A stretch of 64,000 nucleotides of DNA, from assembly GCF_039634785.1 (NCBI RefSeq), contig NZ_JBBIAB010000001.1, forward strand, positions 558,001 through 622,000, given 5' to 3'. The notes beneath the pieces were generated by a model. The model was given only the letters and a program-made list of their open reading frames with translations. It was not told the origin of the DNA and did no database searches. This DNA comes from Tistrella mobilis. GTDB taxonomy: Bacteria; Pseudomonadota; Alphaproteobacteria; Tistrellales; Tistrellaceae. Positions 52,677-61,551 of this stretch are shown one piece after another (the stretch's first letter is position 1; every line of letters begins with the position of its first letter). A program made the position numbers and the translations under genes.

Positions 52677-53141
52677 TCAGGCGGCCTTGCTCGATGCGTC
52701 GTCGGTGAGCAGTGCGTAGAGCGCTTCGGCCGTGTCGGAGCCGCGAAGCTTGTCGCAGACCCGTTCATCCCGCAGCAGCCGCGACACCCGCGCCAGCGCC
52801 TTCAGATGGTCCGCCCCGGCCGATTCCGGGGCCAGCAGCAGGAAGATCAGATCGACCGGCTGGTCGTCCACGGCGTCGAAATCGATCGGGCGCTCCAGCC
52901 GGGCGAACAGGCCCTGGACCCGGTCCAACCCGCCCAGCCGGCCATGGGGAATGGCGACGCCGTTGCCGACGCCGGTCGTCCCCAGGCGCTCGCGCTCGAG
53001 CAGCGTCTCGAAGATGGTGCGTTCGTCGATGCCTGTCAGATCGGCCGCCCGTTGCGACAGATCCTGAAGAACCTGCTTCTTGCTGCTGGACTTCAGGGAT
53101 GCAAAGACCCCCTCCGGACGCAGCAGATCCGCGATCTCCAT
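52677..53141 (-). CDS. ptsN: nitrogen-PTS EIIA(Ntr)
   Basis: A 154-aa EIIA of the fructose/Ntr type. The phosphorylation site is His66 in GNGVAIPHGRLGGL; SLKSSSKKQVLQDLSQRAA and the C-terminal LRDERVCDKLRGS are family blocks. It has no membrane EIIC partner, and in related bacteria it regulates potassium transport and carbon-nitrogen signalling. It is downstream of hpf in the rpoN region, as in most proteobacteria. Confidence 0.95.
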   Translation of the reverse strand: MEIADLLRPEGVFASLKSSSKKQVLQDLSQRAADLTGIDERTIFETLLERERLGTTGVGNGVAIPHGRLGGLDRVQGLFARLERPIDFDAVDDQPVDLIFLLLAPESAGADHLKALARVSRLLRDERVCDKLRGSDTAEALYALLTDDASSKAA

Positions 53142-53309
53142 GACGATCGAAACCTCTTGTGGGAAAGCCGGGGCGCCCGTGCGGCCCCGGCTTACACGTC
53201 GGATGGCCCCCTCCGGGACCGGGAGCGGCGATCCGGTGGCCGTCGGGGCCGGATGCCGCGACCGGCCCGGTACCGACGTTCCGGCGTCTCCGCCGTTCGA
53301 CGTCGACCC

Positions 53310-53909
53310 TCAGGCCGGCTGGCGCGGATCGACCCAGCCGATATTCCCGTCCTCGCGACGGTAGACCAGATTGAGCCCGCCATGTGCCTTGTTGCGGAAC
53401 AGCAGCGCGGCCTGATCCGCCAGGTCCATGCGCATCACCGCCTCTCCCACGGTCAGGGACAGGATGGCGGTGTCGGTTTCCGCAATCACCACCGGGTGGC
53501 CGTCGGCCACGTCCTCACGCTCGACCGTCTCGTCCTCCTCGGCGGCGAGAACGTAGGCGCGGGCCGGGATGGATGCAAATGAATTCTGTGCAGCATCGGC
53601 CCGCGCGTCAGTGCGGTGATGATCCCGCAGGCGCCGCTTGTAGCGCCGAAGCTGCTTTTCTGCACGGGAGAGTGCCTGATCGAAGGCGACGTAGATCTCG
53701 TCGGAGGCGCCGCTGGCCTTCATCATGACGCCGCGGCGGGCATGAACCGAAATATCGCAGCGGAACAGATGAGCATCCCGGCCGAAGGCGACATGGGCGT
53801 CGATGGCATCGTCGAAATACTTGCTGACGCCGCGGTCCAGTTCCTCGGAGACGTGGTCGCGCAGGGCGTCGCCGACGTCGATCTGCTTGCCCGTAACGGT
53901 AAGCTGCAT
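53310..53909 (-). CDS. hpf: long ribosome hibernation-promoting factor
   Basis: A 199-aa long-type HPF. The N-terminal S30AE domain begins MQLTVTGKQIDVGDALRDHV and contains the basic KQLRRYKRRLRDHH helix. A linker leads to a C-terminal dimerisation domain, DLADQAALLFRNKAHGGLN to GNIGWVDPR. Long HPF makes 100S ribosome dimers in stationary phase. ATG at 53909 begins exactly at the fold; an upstream frame adds nine residues. It lies between rpoN and ptsN. Confidence 0.95.
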   Translation of the reverse strand: MQLTVTGKQIDVGDALRDHVSEELDRGVSKYFDDAIDAHVAFGRDAHLFRCDISVHARRGVMMKASGASDEIYVAFDQALSRAEKQLRRYKRRLRDHHRTDARADAAQNSFASIPARAYVLAAEEDETVEREDVADGHPVVIAETDTAILSLTVGEAVMRMDLADQAALLFRNKAHGGLNLVYRREDGNIGWVDPRQPA

Positions 53910-54077
53910 GTTCCCTCGCCTGTCGCTTGTCCGCATCCGGCATCTGCGATGGGGCAGGGCGCGACAGAGTGCCGCGCGCCCCGCACCGGCGCATTGCCGG
54001 GGGCGGATCGTTGACGGGGCCGTCGGGCCGGCCGGCCTCCCTTCCGGCAGGTCCGCAGTGGGGGCCGATCCCTGGTG

Positions 54078-55652
54078 TCAGCGCCTGGCCATCTTGGCCC
54101 GGCGGCGCTGGACCGAGGATCCGATCCCCATCCCCTCCCGATACTTTGCGACAGTTCGGCGCGCGATGTCGATGCCATCCGCAGCCAGCAGCTCGACCAG
54201 CTTGTCGTCGGACAGAATCGCATCGGCGCTCTCGCCGTCGATCAGTTCCTTGATCCGGTGCCTCACCGCCTCGGCCGAGACCGATCCGGAGCCGTCGGCG
54301 GTGGCGATCGCGGCGGTGAAGAAGAACTTGAGTTCGAACAGGCCGCGGGGCGTGGCCATGTACTTGTTGGCGGTGACCCGGCTGACGGTGCTTTCATGCA
54401 TGCCGATCGCATCGGCGATGTCGCGCAGGGTCAGCGGCCGCAGATGGCGGATGCCATGGGCGAAGAAGCCGTCCTGCTGACGGACCAGCTCGCTGCCCAC
54501 CTTCAGGATCGTGCGGGCGCGCTGGTCCAGCGCTTTCACCAGCCAGCTTGCGGTCTGCATCCGCTCGGAAATGTATTCGCGCTCGGCCTTGGACTTCGCC
54601 TGGGCCGTGATGGTGGTCGCATAGGCGTGATCCACCAGAACCCGGGGCAGGGTCTCGGGGTTGAGCTCGATCTGCCAGCCGCCGTCGGGGCGGGGGCGGA
54701 GCAGGATGTCGGGCACTACGGTCTGCAGCGGATCCGCGCTGAAGCGCAGGCCGGGGCGCGGATCCAGGGCGCGCAGCTCGCGGATCATGTCGTCGAGGTC
54801 TTCATCGTCGACCCCGGTCACCCGCTTCAGCCGGGTCCGGTCGCCCTGGGCCAGCAGGTCGAGATTGGCGAGCAATGCCTGCATGGCCGGATCCAGGCGA
54901 TCACGCTCGGCCAGCTGCAGGCCAAGACATTCGGCCAGATCCCGGGCGAAGACGCCGGTCGGGTCCAGCCCCTTCAGCCTGGTGAGCACCGTCTCGACGC
55001 GCGTGGTGTCGATCCCGATCAGCTGGGCCGCCTCGGCCGTGGTCATGGTCAAATAGCCATTTTCGTCCAGCAGGCCGGCGAGCACTATTGCGATCGCCCG
55101 TTCGATCCCTTCCGGGATCTCGACCGCGATCTGTTCCTCAAGATGGCGGGCAAGGGTGGTGGCCTCGCTGGTGCGGGCTTCAAAGCCCTCGTCGTCGCCA
55201 TCGAAATTCATGTCGCCGCCGCGGCCGACCGGCCCGCCGGCATCGAAGCCGAGGCCCGGATCCAGGTCCATCTCGCGCTGGGCCGGGGTTTCCTGGGACG
55301 GTGCCGGGCCGTCGCTCTCGAACATGCCGGCGATATCGGCGTCGAGAGGGGCGTGTTCGGAATCCGGCATGACGTCGCTGCCGACCAGTTCGGTCAGCTC
55401 GGTGCGGGCTCCCGGCTCGAAAGCGGGGTCCTGGCCCCGCGGATCGTCGCCGGCATCGCCGGTCGCAAGCGCCGTCAACGGTTCGTCACGTTCTTCGGCG
55501 CGGACCAGCAGCGGGTTCTGCAGCAGCTCTTCGTCCACGAAGGCGCCGAGTTCGATATTGTTCAGCTGCAGCAGCTTGATGGCCTGCTGCAGCTGGGGCG
55601 TCATGACCAGCGCCTGGGAAAGCTTGATGTCCAGTCTCTGGCTGAGCGCCAT
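54078..55652 (-). CDS. rpoN: RNA polymerase sigma-54 factor
   Basis: A 524-aa sigma factor. Region I has SQALVMTPQLQQAIKLLQL, the activator-interaction element. An acidic region II covers about residues 60-130. The core-binding domain follows, and the DNA-binding half holds the helix-turn-helix LRDIADAIGMHESTVSRVTA and the RpoN box ARRTVAKYREGMGI. It needs AAA+ activators such as NtrC, not in the window. It follows lptB by 10 bases in the conserved lptAB-rpoN-hpf-ptsN order. Confidence 0.97.
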   Translation of the reverse strand: MALSQRLDIKLSQALVMTPQLQQAIKLLQLNNIELGAFVDEELLQNPLLVRAEERDEPLTALATGDAGDDPRGQDPAFEPGARTELTELVGSDVMPDSEHAPLDADIAGMFESDGPAPSQETPAQREMDLDPGLGFDAGGPVGRGGDMNFDGDDEGFEARTSEATTLARHLEEQIAVEIPEGIERAIAIVLAGLLDENGYLTMTTAEAAQLIGIDTTRVETVLTRLKGLDPTGVFARDLAECLGLQLAERDRLDPAMQALLANLDLLAQGDRTRLKRVTGVDDEDLDDMIRELRALDPRPGLRFSADPLQTVVPDILLRPRPDGGWQIELNPETLPRVLVDHAYATTITAQAKSKAEREYISERMQTASWLVKALDQRARTILKVGSELVRQQDGFFAHGIRHLRPLTLRDIADAIGMHESTVSRVTANKYMATPRGLFELKFFFTAAIATADGSGSVSAEAVRHRIKELIDGESADAILSDDKLVELLAADGIDIARRTVAKYREGMGIGSSVQRRRAKMARR

Positions 55653-55662
55653 CCGCGGGCTC

Positions 55663-56517
55663 CTAGAGGCTGAACCGGTCGCCGAGATAGACGCGGCGCA
55701 CGTCGTCGTTGGCGACGATGTCTTCGGGGGCGCCCTCCATCAGCACGGTGCCGTCGTGCAGGATGTAGGCGCGATCGATGATGTCGAGCGTTTCGCGGAC
55801 ATTGTGATCGGTGATCAGCACGCCGATGCCGCGATGCTTCAGATGCGAGACCAGATCGCGGATATCGGCCACCGCGATCGGATCGATGCCGGCCAGCGGC
55901 TCGTCGAGCAGCACGAAAGCCGGGCTGGTCGCCAGCGCACGCGCAATCTCCACCCGCCGCCGCTCACCGCCCGAGAGTGCAATGGCGGGCGTCCGGCGCA
56001 GATGGCTGATCGAGAATTCGGCCAGCAGTTCGTCCAGCATGGTTTCGCGCTTGTCGCGTACCGGCTCGGCCACTTCCAGGGTCGCGCGGATGTTGTCTTC
56101 CACCGTCAGTCCCCGGAAAATCGAGGCTTCCTGCGGCAGATAGCCGATGCCCAGGCGCGCACGCCGGTACATCGGCAGGGTGGTCACGTCGTCGCCGTCG
56201 AGCAGGATCCGGCCGTAATCGGCCGAGATCAGCCCGGTGATGATGTAGAAGCAGGTGGTCTTGCCGGCACCGTTGGGGCCAAGCAGCCCCACCGCTTCCC
56301 CGCGGGCGACGTTGAGCGACACGTCGCGCAGCACGGGGCGCTTGCGGTAGTGCTTGCCCAGCGACTGGGCGACCAGCCCCGCCGGCACATCGCCGCCCGC
56401 ATCCGCGCGCTCGGGCGCGTCGGCGGCAAGCCTGCCGGGTATGTCCTGATGGCCAGAGGTCAAGGGCTCGGTGTTCCTCGTCGATGATGCGGCCCTGTCG
56501 GCGGGCCGCCGCGTCAC
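55663..56517 (-). CDS. lptB: LPS-export ABC ATPase LptB
   Basis: A 284-aa ABC ATPase driving LPS extraction with LptF and LptG. Walker A is [15 protein letters not shown], signature [16 protein letters not shown], Walker [14 protein letters not shown]-loop [10 protein letters not shown]. The ATPase core starts near residue 47; the first 45 residues are extra and polar, so a start further in is possible although the listed GTG at 56517 sits close behind lptA. Between lptA and rpoN. Confidence 0.94.
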   Translation of the reverse strand: MTRRPADRAASSTRNTEPLTSGHQDIPGRLAADAPERADAGGDVPAGLVAQSLGKHYRKRPVLRDVSLNVARGEAVGLLGPNGAGKTTCFYIITGLISADYGRILLDGDDVTTLPMYRRARLGIGYLPQEASIFRGLTVEDNIRATLEVAEPVRDKRETMLDELLAEFSISHLRRTPAIALSGGERRRVEIARALATSPAFVLLDEPLAGIDPIAVADIRDLVSHLKHRGIGVLITDHNVRETLDIIDRAYILHDGTVLMEGAPEDIVANDDVRRVYLGDRFSL

Positions 56518-56530
56518 GTCTTGTCGGTCA

Positions 56531-57157
56531 TCACTTCTTTTCAGGCACGAACAGGCCGCGCACCGGGCCCTTGCGGCCGCTTTCCAGCGTGCTGCGGCCC
56601 TTGTTCAGGTCGAGCACCAGCCGCTCGCCTTCAAGCTGGCTGCGGCCCTGGGTGAGCTTTACCGCGCCGGTCAGCGTGATCATGCCCTTGTTGACATCAT
56701 AGACGCCGACATCGCCGCGGGCGCTCTCATTCGGGGTGATGATCTGCACATGACCGTCGGCCTCGATCTTCGAGATCTCGCCGGCGGCATCGGCAAGACC
56801 GCCGCCCTGCTGCCCCTCACTCTGGCCCGCCTGCGGCGGGGCCTGCTTCGCCCCCTTCGCGCCGGGCTGGGCGACATGGACCTTCAGCGTATCCGCATAA
56901 AGGGTCATGGTGCCCTGAACCGCCTTCACCTCGCCGCGAAACGTCGCCACCCGCTCGACATCCGCCCATTCAAGCGAGTCCTGGGCGGTGATTTCGATCG
57001 GCTGCGAGGTGTCGATGCTGGAGGTGCGGATGGCGCTCTGCGCCGCAGCCGGCACGGGGGCGAGCACCGGGATCACGGCGGCCGCCGATCCAAGGGCCGT
57101 CACCAGCAGGGCGAGGGCCGCACCGTGACGGCGGCCCGTGGAAAGGCTGAAGGGCAT
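56531..57157 (-). CDS. lptA: LPS-export periplasmic bridge protein LptA
   Basis: A 208-aa OstA-fold periplasmic protein. The signal peptide ([22 protein letters not shown]) ends at about residue 39, then [20 protein letters not shown] starts the jellyroll, with [11 protein letters not shown] and [11 protein letters not shown] as repeat strands. A Gln/Gly-rich insertion ([10 protein letters not shown]) lies mid-domain. ATG at 57157 is preferred: AGGAG stands 7 bases upstream. An ATG at 57175 that overlaps the lptC stop (ATGA) is the alternative. It forms the bridge between LptC and LptD. Confidence 0.92.
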   Translation of the reverse strand: MPFSLSTGRRHGAALALLVTALGSAAAVIPVLAPVPAAAQSAIRTSSIDTSQPIEITAQDSLEWADVERVATFRGEVKAVQGTMTLYADTLKVHVAQPGAKGAKQAPPQAGQSEGQQGGGLADAAGEISKIEADGHVQIITPNESARGDVGVYDVNKGMITLTGAVKLTQGRSQLEGERLVLDLNKGRSTLESGRKGPVRGLFVPEKK

Positions 57158-57171
57158 GCGCGCTCCTGACG

Positions 57172-57888
57172 TCATCTCTCAACACCCGGATAGCCCGTCA
57201 CGCGGACAGGGCCATCGAAGGTGATGGTGTCATTTTCCCGCCGGGCGGTGAAGCCGGCGGCGTCGATGCTTCCCACCGGGCCATGCGCCACCACCGGGCT
57301 GTCGCTCCGGATGGTTCCGCTGCCCAGTTCGGCGTCCACCCGTTCGGTCGACATGGCGTAGCCTGTCTCGGCGATCACCTCGACATCGCCCTCGAGCTTC
57401 AGCCGTTCGGCGTCACGATCGAAGGCGCCCGTCTTGGCCCGGATGGCGAGCCAGGTTCCGTCCGAGGCGGTCATGTCGGCGCGGATGGTCTTGAGCGTGA
57501 TCTGCGAACTGTCGACCGAGGGCTGGGTCGCCTCGTCGGCTTCCACCCGGAATGGCCGGCCGTCCGCATCCACACCCGTAAATCTGGGTTCCAGCATCCG
57601 GAGCGCATCCACATCGTCCCGGACGATCTCGGAATATCCTATACGGGCATCGCCGCCGATGCCCGACAATTGCGACCACACGAGCACCAGCACGATCAGC
57701 CCGGCGCCGACCGCGGGCAGCAGGATCCGCGCCAGCCGCACGAACCGGCTGTAGCGGCTGCGCCGGCGCGGGGCCCGGGGGCCCGTCGGCAAGGGGGGCA
57801 TTCTGGGCGTCTCGGCCATGGTCGGCTCGTCTAACTCCGGGCGGGACAGGATGGGGAGAGATAAGGGCTGGGGCGCCGTTCGGTCCAT
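57172..57888 (-). CDS. lptC: LPS-export membrane protein LptC
   Basis: A 238-aa inner-membrane anchor of the Lpt bridge. A basic N-terminal region ends in one membrane helix (LLPAVGAGLIVLVLVWSQL); the periplasmic LptC fold follows (RFTGVDADGRPFRVEADEA, KLEGDVEVIAETGYAMST). ATG at 57888 follows AAGGTC; MAETP at 57819 is the alternative and loses only polar residues. It is followed by lptA with a possible four-base overlap. Confidence 0.92.
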   Translation of the reverse strand: MDRTAPQPLSLPILSRPELDEPTMAETPRMPPLPTGPRAPRRRSRYSRFVRLARILLPAVGAGLIVLVLVWSQLSGIGGDARIGYSEIVRDDVDALRMLEPRFTGVDADGRPFRVEADEATQPSVDSSQITLKTIRADMTASDGTWLAIRAKTGAFDRDAERLKLEGDVEVIAETGYAMSTERVDAELGSGTIRSDSPVVAHGPVGSIDAAGFTARRENDTITFDGPVRVTGYPGVER

Positions 57889-57896
57889 ACCGACCT

Positions 57897-58889
57897 TCAG
57901 GCCACACCGGCCCTCAGGCAGTCGTGGACGTGGAGGATACCCACGGGCCGGCCGTCGTCATCCACCGCAAACAGGGCGGTGATCTTGTAGGCATTCATTA
58001 TCGCCAGCGCCTCGGCGGCCAGGGCGCGGGCGCGGATGGTCTTGGGCGCGGCCGTCATCACCTCCGACACCTTGCGGGCGGCGAGATCGGGGCCCATGTG
58101 CCGGCGCAGGTCGCCATCGGTCACGATGCCGGCAAGCCGGCCGGCATCGTCCGTCACGCCGACGCAGCCGAAGCTTCTGGCGCTGATTTCGATCAGCGCC
58201 TCGGCCATCGGGCGGTCCGGGGTGATCAGCGGCAGGTCCTGGGGGCCGTGCATGATGTCGGCCACCTTCACCAGTCGCGCACCCAGCTTGCCGCCCGGGT
58301 GAAAGACGCGGAAATCCTCGGCGGTGAAGCCGCGCCGGTCGAGCAGTGCCATCGCGATCGCATCCCCCAGCGCCAGCGTCATGGTGGTTGACGTGGTGGG
58401 GGCAAGCTGCAGCGGGCAGGCCTCCGGTGCCGGCGGCAGGATCAGCGCCACATCGGCGGCCTCGGCCAGCGGGCTGGCGCTGCGGGCGGTGATGCCCACC
58501 AGCGGGATGCCGAAGCGCCGGCTGTGGGCCAGAATATCCGACAGCTCCGGCGTCGCCCCGGAATTGGACAGGGCCAGAATGGCATCCTGGCGGGTGATCA
58601 TGCCGAGGTCGCCATGGCTCGCCTCGGCCGGGTGCACGAACTGGGCGGGTGTGCCGGTGGAGGCGAGCGTGGCGGCGATTTTGGCGCCGACATGGCCGCT
58701 CTTGCCCATGCCGGTGACGATCACCCGGCCCTTCGTGGCGTAGAGCAGGTTCACCGCGCGCGCGAAATCGGGCCCCAGCCCGGCGCGCAGGGCTTCGAGC
58801 CCGGCGATCTCGAGCGCGAGCGCCTGTTCGGCCGCGGCAAGGGCGCGGCCGTCATCGGCGGCGGTGCGGGGGGCGGTCTCGGCGGTCAT
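57897..58889 (-). CDS. kdsD: arabinose-5-phosphate isomerase
   Basis: A 330-aa KpsF/KdsD enzyme making arabinose 5-phosphate for KDO, a core LPS sugar. The SIS domain contains GRVIVTGMGKSGHVGAKIA, PAEASHGDLGMI, LSNSGATPEL and PTTSTTMTLALGDAIA. Two CBS domains follow (VADIMHGPQDLPLI and VSEVMTAAPKTIRA). ATG at 58889 is chosen; the 50-residue longer frame is not family-like. It lies 8 bases before lptC, joining LPS sugar supply to LPS export. Confidence 0.96.
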   Translation of the reverse strand: MTAETAPRTAADDGRALAAAEQALALEIAGLEALRAGLGPDFARAVNLLYATKGRVIVTGMGKSGHVGAKIAATLASTGTPAQFVHPAEASHGDLGMITRQDAILALSNSGATPELSDILAHSRRFGIPLVGITARSASPLAEAADVALILPPAPEACPLQLAPTTSTTMTLALGDAIAMALLDRRGFTAEDFRVFHPGGKLGARLVKVADIMHGPQDLPLITPDRPMAEALIEISARSFGCVGVTDDAGRLAGIVTDGDLRRHMGPDLAARKVSEVMTAAPKTIRARALAAEALAIMNAYKITALFAVDDDGRPVGILHVHDCLRAGVA

Positions 58890-59035
58890 CGGCACGGTGT
58901 CCCGTGGTCGTGTGCGGGGGGCATGTGCGGCAGAGGGCGGCACATGCGGATCAATATGGTTGGCCCGCCTGCCGCGTGAAAGGGCAGTTGCGGCCGCATG
59001 TTCCGCCGGGCGGAATGGGCGGCGGGCCTGGCCGG

Positions 59036-59647
59036 TCAATGGGCGAAGATGTCGGGTTCTTCCCAGCCCAGCAGATCCAGCCTCGCGCGGGCCGGCAGGA
59101 AATCGAAGCAGGCGCGGGCCAGATCGGTGCGGCCCTCGCGCGCGAGCATTTCATCGAGCACGCGCTTCACCGCATGCAGATGCAGCACATCGCCGGCGGC
59201 ATAGCTCTGCTGTTCGGGGGTCAGCTGATCCGCACCCCAGTCGGAAGACTGCTGCTGCTTGGAGATCTCGACGCCGATCGTCTCGCGCAGCAGGTCGCGC
59301 AGGCCGTGCCGGTCGGTATAGGTCCGGATCAGCTTGGATGCGATCTTGGTGCAGTAGACCGGCCGGCAGTCGATGCCGAGCCGTTCATGCAGCACCGCCA
59401 GATCGAACCGGGCGAAGTGAAAGATCTTAAGGACGTCCGGATCTTCCAGCAGGGCGGCCAGCCGCGGCGCCGTGGTCTGGCCGCGGGCGATGCGCACCAG
59501 ATGAGCGTCGCCGTCGCCGGCTGAAATCTGCACCAGGCACAGCCGGTCCCGATGCGGCTTCAACCCCATGGTTTCGGTGTCGATGGCGATCGATGCCGGC
59601 CGGCCGAAATCCTCGGGCAGGTCGCCTTCGTACAGGTGAATGGTCAT
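59036..59647 (-). CDS. rnd: ribonuclease D-like 3'-5' exonuclease
   Basis: A 203-aa DEDD exonuclease. Motifs are Exo I IAIDTETMGL, Exo II HFARFDLAVL and Exo III SYAAGDVLHLHAVKRVL, carrying the metal-binding Asp/Glu set. It lacks the HRDC domains of E. coli RNase D (about 375 aa), as is common for the short alphaproteobacterial form. It probably trims tRNA or other small RNA 3' ends. It is the first gene of the run toward kdsD; 146 bases separate them. Confidence 0.93.
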   Translation of the reverse strand: MTIHLYEGDLPEDFGRPASIAIDTETMGLKPHRDRLCLVQISAGDGDAHLVRIARGQTTAPRLAALLEDPDVLKIFHFARFDLAVLHERLGIDCRPVYCTKIASKLIRTYTDRHGLRDLLRETIGVEISKQQQSSDWGADQLTPEQQSYAAGDVLHLHAVKRVLDEMLAREGRTDLARACFDFLPARARLDLLGWEEPDIFAH

Positions 59648-59903
59648 CCGGCCGCGCCTCCGCTGTCGTCACGGCAGACCCACTGCCTGCCGAGGCAAGG
59701 TTTTAGCGCAAGCCGATCCCCCCCGCCAAGTGGGGATGGCCGCTGCCGGACGTCATCCGATCGTCATCAAGCCGCGGCCGGATCATGACTTTCCGTCGCA
59801 TCGGGCGGCTCCGGCGTTGCGTCGCGGCACCCGCCGGATTATGTGTAGCCCCAGGTTTGCGCGACCGGCGGTGCCGGACCAGGAGAGGGAGACTTTGATC
59901 GCC

Positions 59904-60866
59904 ATGAAGGATCGGCTCGTCACGGTATTCGGCGGCTCGGGCTTCCTCGGCCGCTATGTCGTCGCGCGGCTTGCCCGCACCGGCGTGCGGATCAGGGTGG
60001 CGGTGCGTGATGCGGACCGGGCCCTGTTCCTGAAGCCTGCGGGTGATGTCGGCCAGATCGCGATCATGTCGTGCGACGTGACCGACGCAGCCCAGGTGCG
60101 GGCGGCGCTCACCGACGCTTCGGCGGCGATCAATCTGACCGGGATCCTGGCCGAAGGCTGGGGCGCCACCTTCGACGGCGTCCATGTCCAGGGCGCCGGC
60201 AACATCGCGAAGGCTGCGGCTGACGCCGGACTTAGGGCCCTGGTCCATGTCTCGGCGATCGGCGCCGATCCGGAAAGCAGCTCGGCCTATGGGCGGACCA
60301 AGGCCGCCGGCGAGGCGGCGGTGCGCGAGGCCTTCCCGACGGCGGTGATCCTGCGTCCCAGTATCCTGTTCGGCCCCGAGGACGACTTCTTCAACCGTTT
60401 CGCTGGGATGACCCGCATCTCCCCGGCCCTGCCGCTGATCGGTGGCGGCCAGACCCGCTTCCAGCCCGTCTGGGTGGTGGATGTCGCCGAGGCCGTGGTG
60501 CGCTCGCTTGAAGAGCCGGAATTTGCCGGTCGGACCTTCGAACTGGGCGGCCCCAGGGTCTACAGCTTCGCCCAGATCCTGGAATACATCCTGACCACCG
60601 TGCGCAAGCATCGCGGTCTGGTGCCGATGCCCTGGGCGCTTGCCGGGGTGGTGGCCCGTTTCGGCGATCTGCTGCCCGGCGGCATGGCGCCGCTGACCAC
60701 GGACCAGCTGCGGATGCTGAAGCGCGACAATGTCGTGGCCGAGGGCGCCGAAGGGTTTGCCGCCTTCGGCATCCGCCCGACCCCGGTCGAGGCGGTGGTG
60801 CCGGATTATCTGGCCCGCTATCGCGCCTGGATCCATCGGCCGCGCGACGGCCGCGCCGGGAACTGA
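59904..60866 (+). CDS. NDUFA9-like NAD(P)-binding complex-I subunit
   Basis: A 320-aa atypical short-chain dehydrogenase. The Rossmann loop VTVFGGSGFLGRYVVARL is at residues 6-23, and LVHVSAIGAD, SSAYGRTKAAGEAAVRE and LRPSILFGPEDDFFNR follow. These match mitochondrial NDUFA9 and its alphaproteobacterial homologues, which attach to NADH dehydrogenase or act on quinone-related substrates. ATG at 59904 is used; a TTG nine bases earlier with a better-spaced GGAGAG could be the real start. Followed by a strong terminator. Confidence 0.9.
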   Translation: MKDRLVTVFGGSGFLGRYVVARLARTGVRIRVAVRDADRALFLKPAGDVGQIAIMSCDVTDAAQVRAALTDASAAINLTGILAEGWGATFDGVHVQGAGNIAKAAADAGLRALVHVSAIGADPESSSAYGRTKAAGEAAVREAFPTAVILRPSILFGPEDDFFNRFAGMTRISPALPLIGGGQTRFQPVWVVDVAEAVVRSLEEPEFAGRTFELGGPRVYSFAQILEYILTTVRKHRGLVPMPWALAGVVARFGDLLPGGMAPLTTDQLRMLKRDNVVAEGAEGFAAFGIRPTPVEAVVPDYLARYRAWIHRPRDGRAGN

Positions 60867-61551
60867 GCTGCTTTTCAGCGCCGAGGCCTGATATGCGGCC
60901 GGCCCCGACGGGGCCGGCCGCATGCTTTTCCGGGGGATGGCATGGCCGCGCGGCGCCGGGCGGTCGATCTGCGCTTGGCTTACCATCAATTCTTCTGAAA
61001 CAAAAGCTTGTGGTGATATAGGTCAGGAAATGCGACCATTATCCCGACAAGCATTGCGGATCTACCTGCGAATCGCTCGCAACCCGGGGGCACCGGAAGA
61101 AAAGTAGTCCAGTTTCGGACCTTTCATCACGTTTTTACTCGCCAGGCGGTCTGGAAAGGCGTATATGACCTTCGAAGGCCTCCGTGCGCGCAAGGGGCGG
61201 GGTCCGGCTGTGTCGATCTGTCGGTGGAATGACCGGGATCGGGCGGGACGGATCCCTGATCAGCCTCCCCGGCGTTCGCGTCGTCTTCCGCCCGCCCGAG
61301 GCGGACCCTGACGCGACCGCAGACGACATGCCCGCAGCCAGGAACAGCCCCGGACCCGCCCGACCTGGCGGGTTGCCGATGCAGAACCCTGCCGGCACGG
61401 ACGCCACCCTGACAAAGACGTCGCCCGCGACCCTTCTGTGGGTCCCGGACGGCACCGAACCGATCCGCGGCGCGGCCCCGGCCGAAGCGCGCGGACACCC
61501 AACCCCCTGCCGGGCAGGACATGCCCGGCCCACGGTCGAAGGACGAGGACC
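60867..61551. other. 685-base gap before gltD
   Basis: The first part holds the terminator at 60893-60929. An AT-rich stretch follows (about 60975-61060 and 61108-61165), then GC-rich sequence up to the gltD ribosome site (GAAGGACGAGGAC). Reading frames here lack start signals and protein-like composition. I found no consensus sigma-54 GG-N10-GC promoter. This is the longest empty stretch in the window and probably holds the glt promoter and leader, perhaps an RNA. Confidence 0.5.
60893..60929 (+). terminator. intrinsic terminator after the NDUFA9-like gene
   Basis: A perfect 14-bp stem (60893-60906 with 60910-60923) and a 3-base loop are followed by GCTTTT. It lies 26 bases after the stop codon. 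Confidence 0.88.

Noticed and set aside
60930-61551. Small proteins in the gltD upstream gap (61 and 127 residues)
   Set aside because: No ribosome site or recognisable composition; the longer one runs into the gltD start in another frame.
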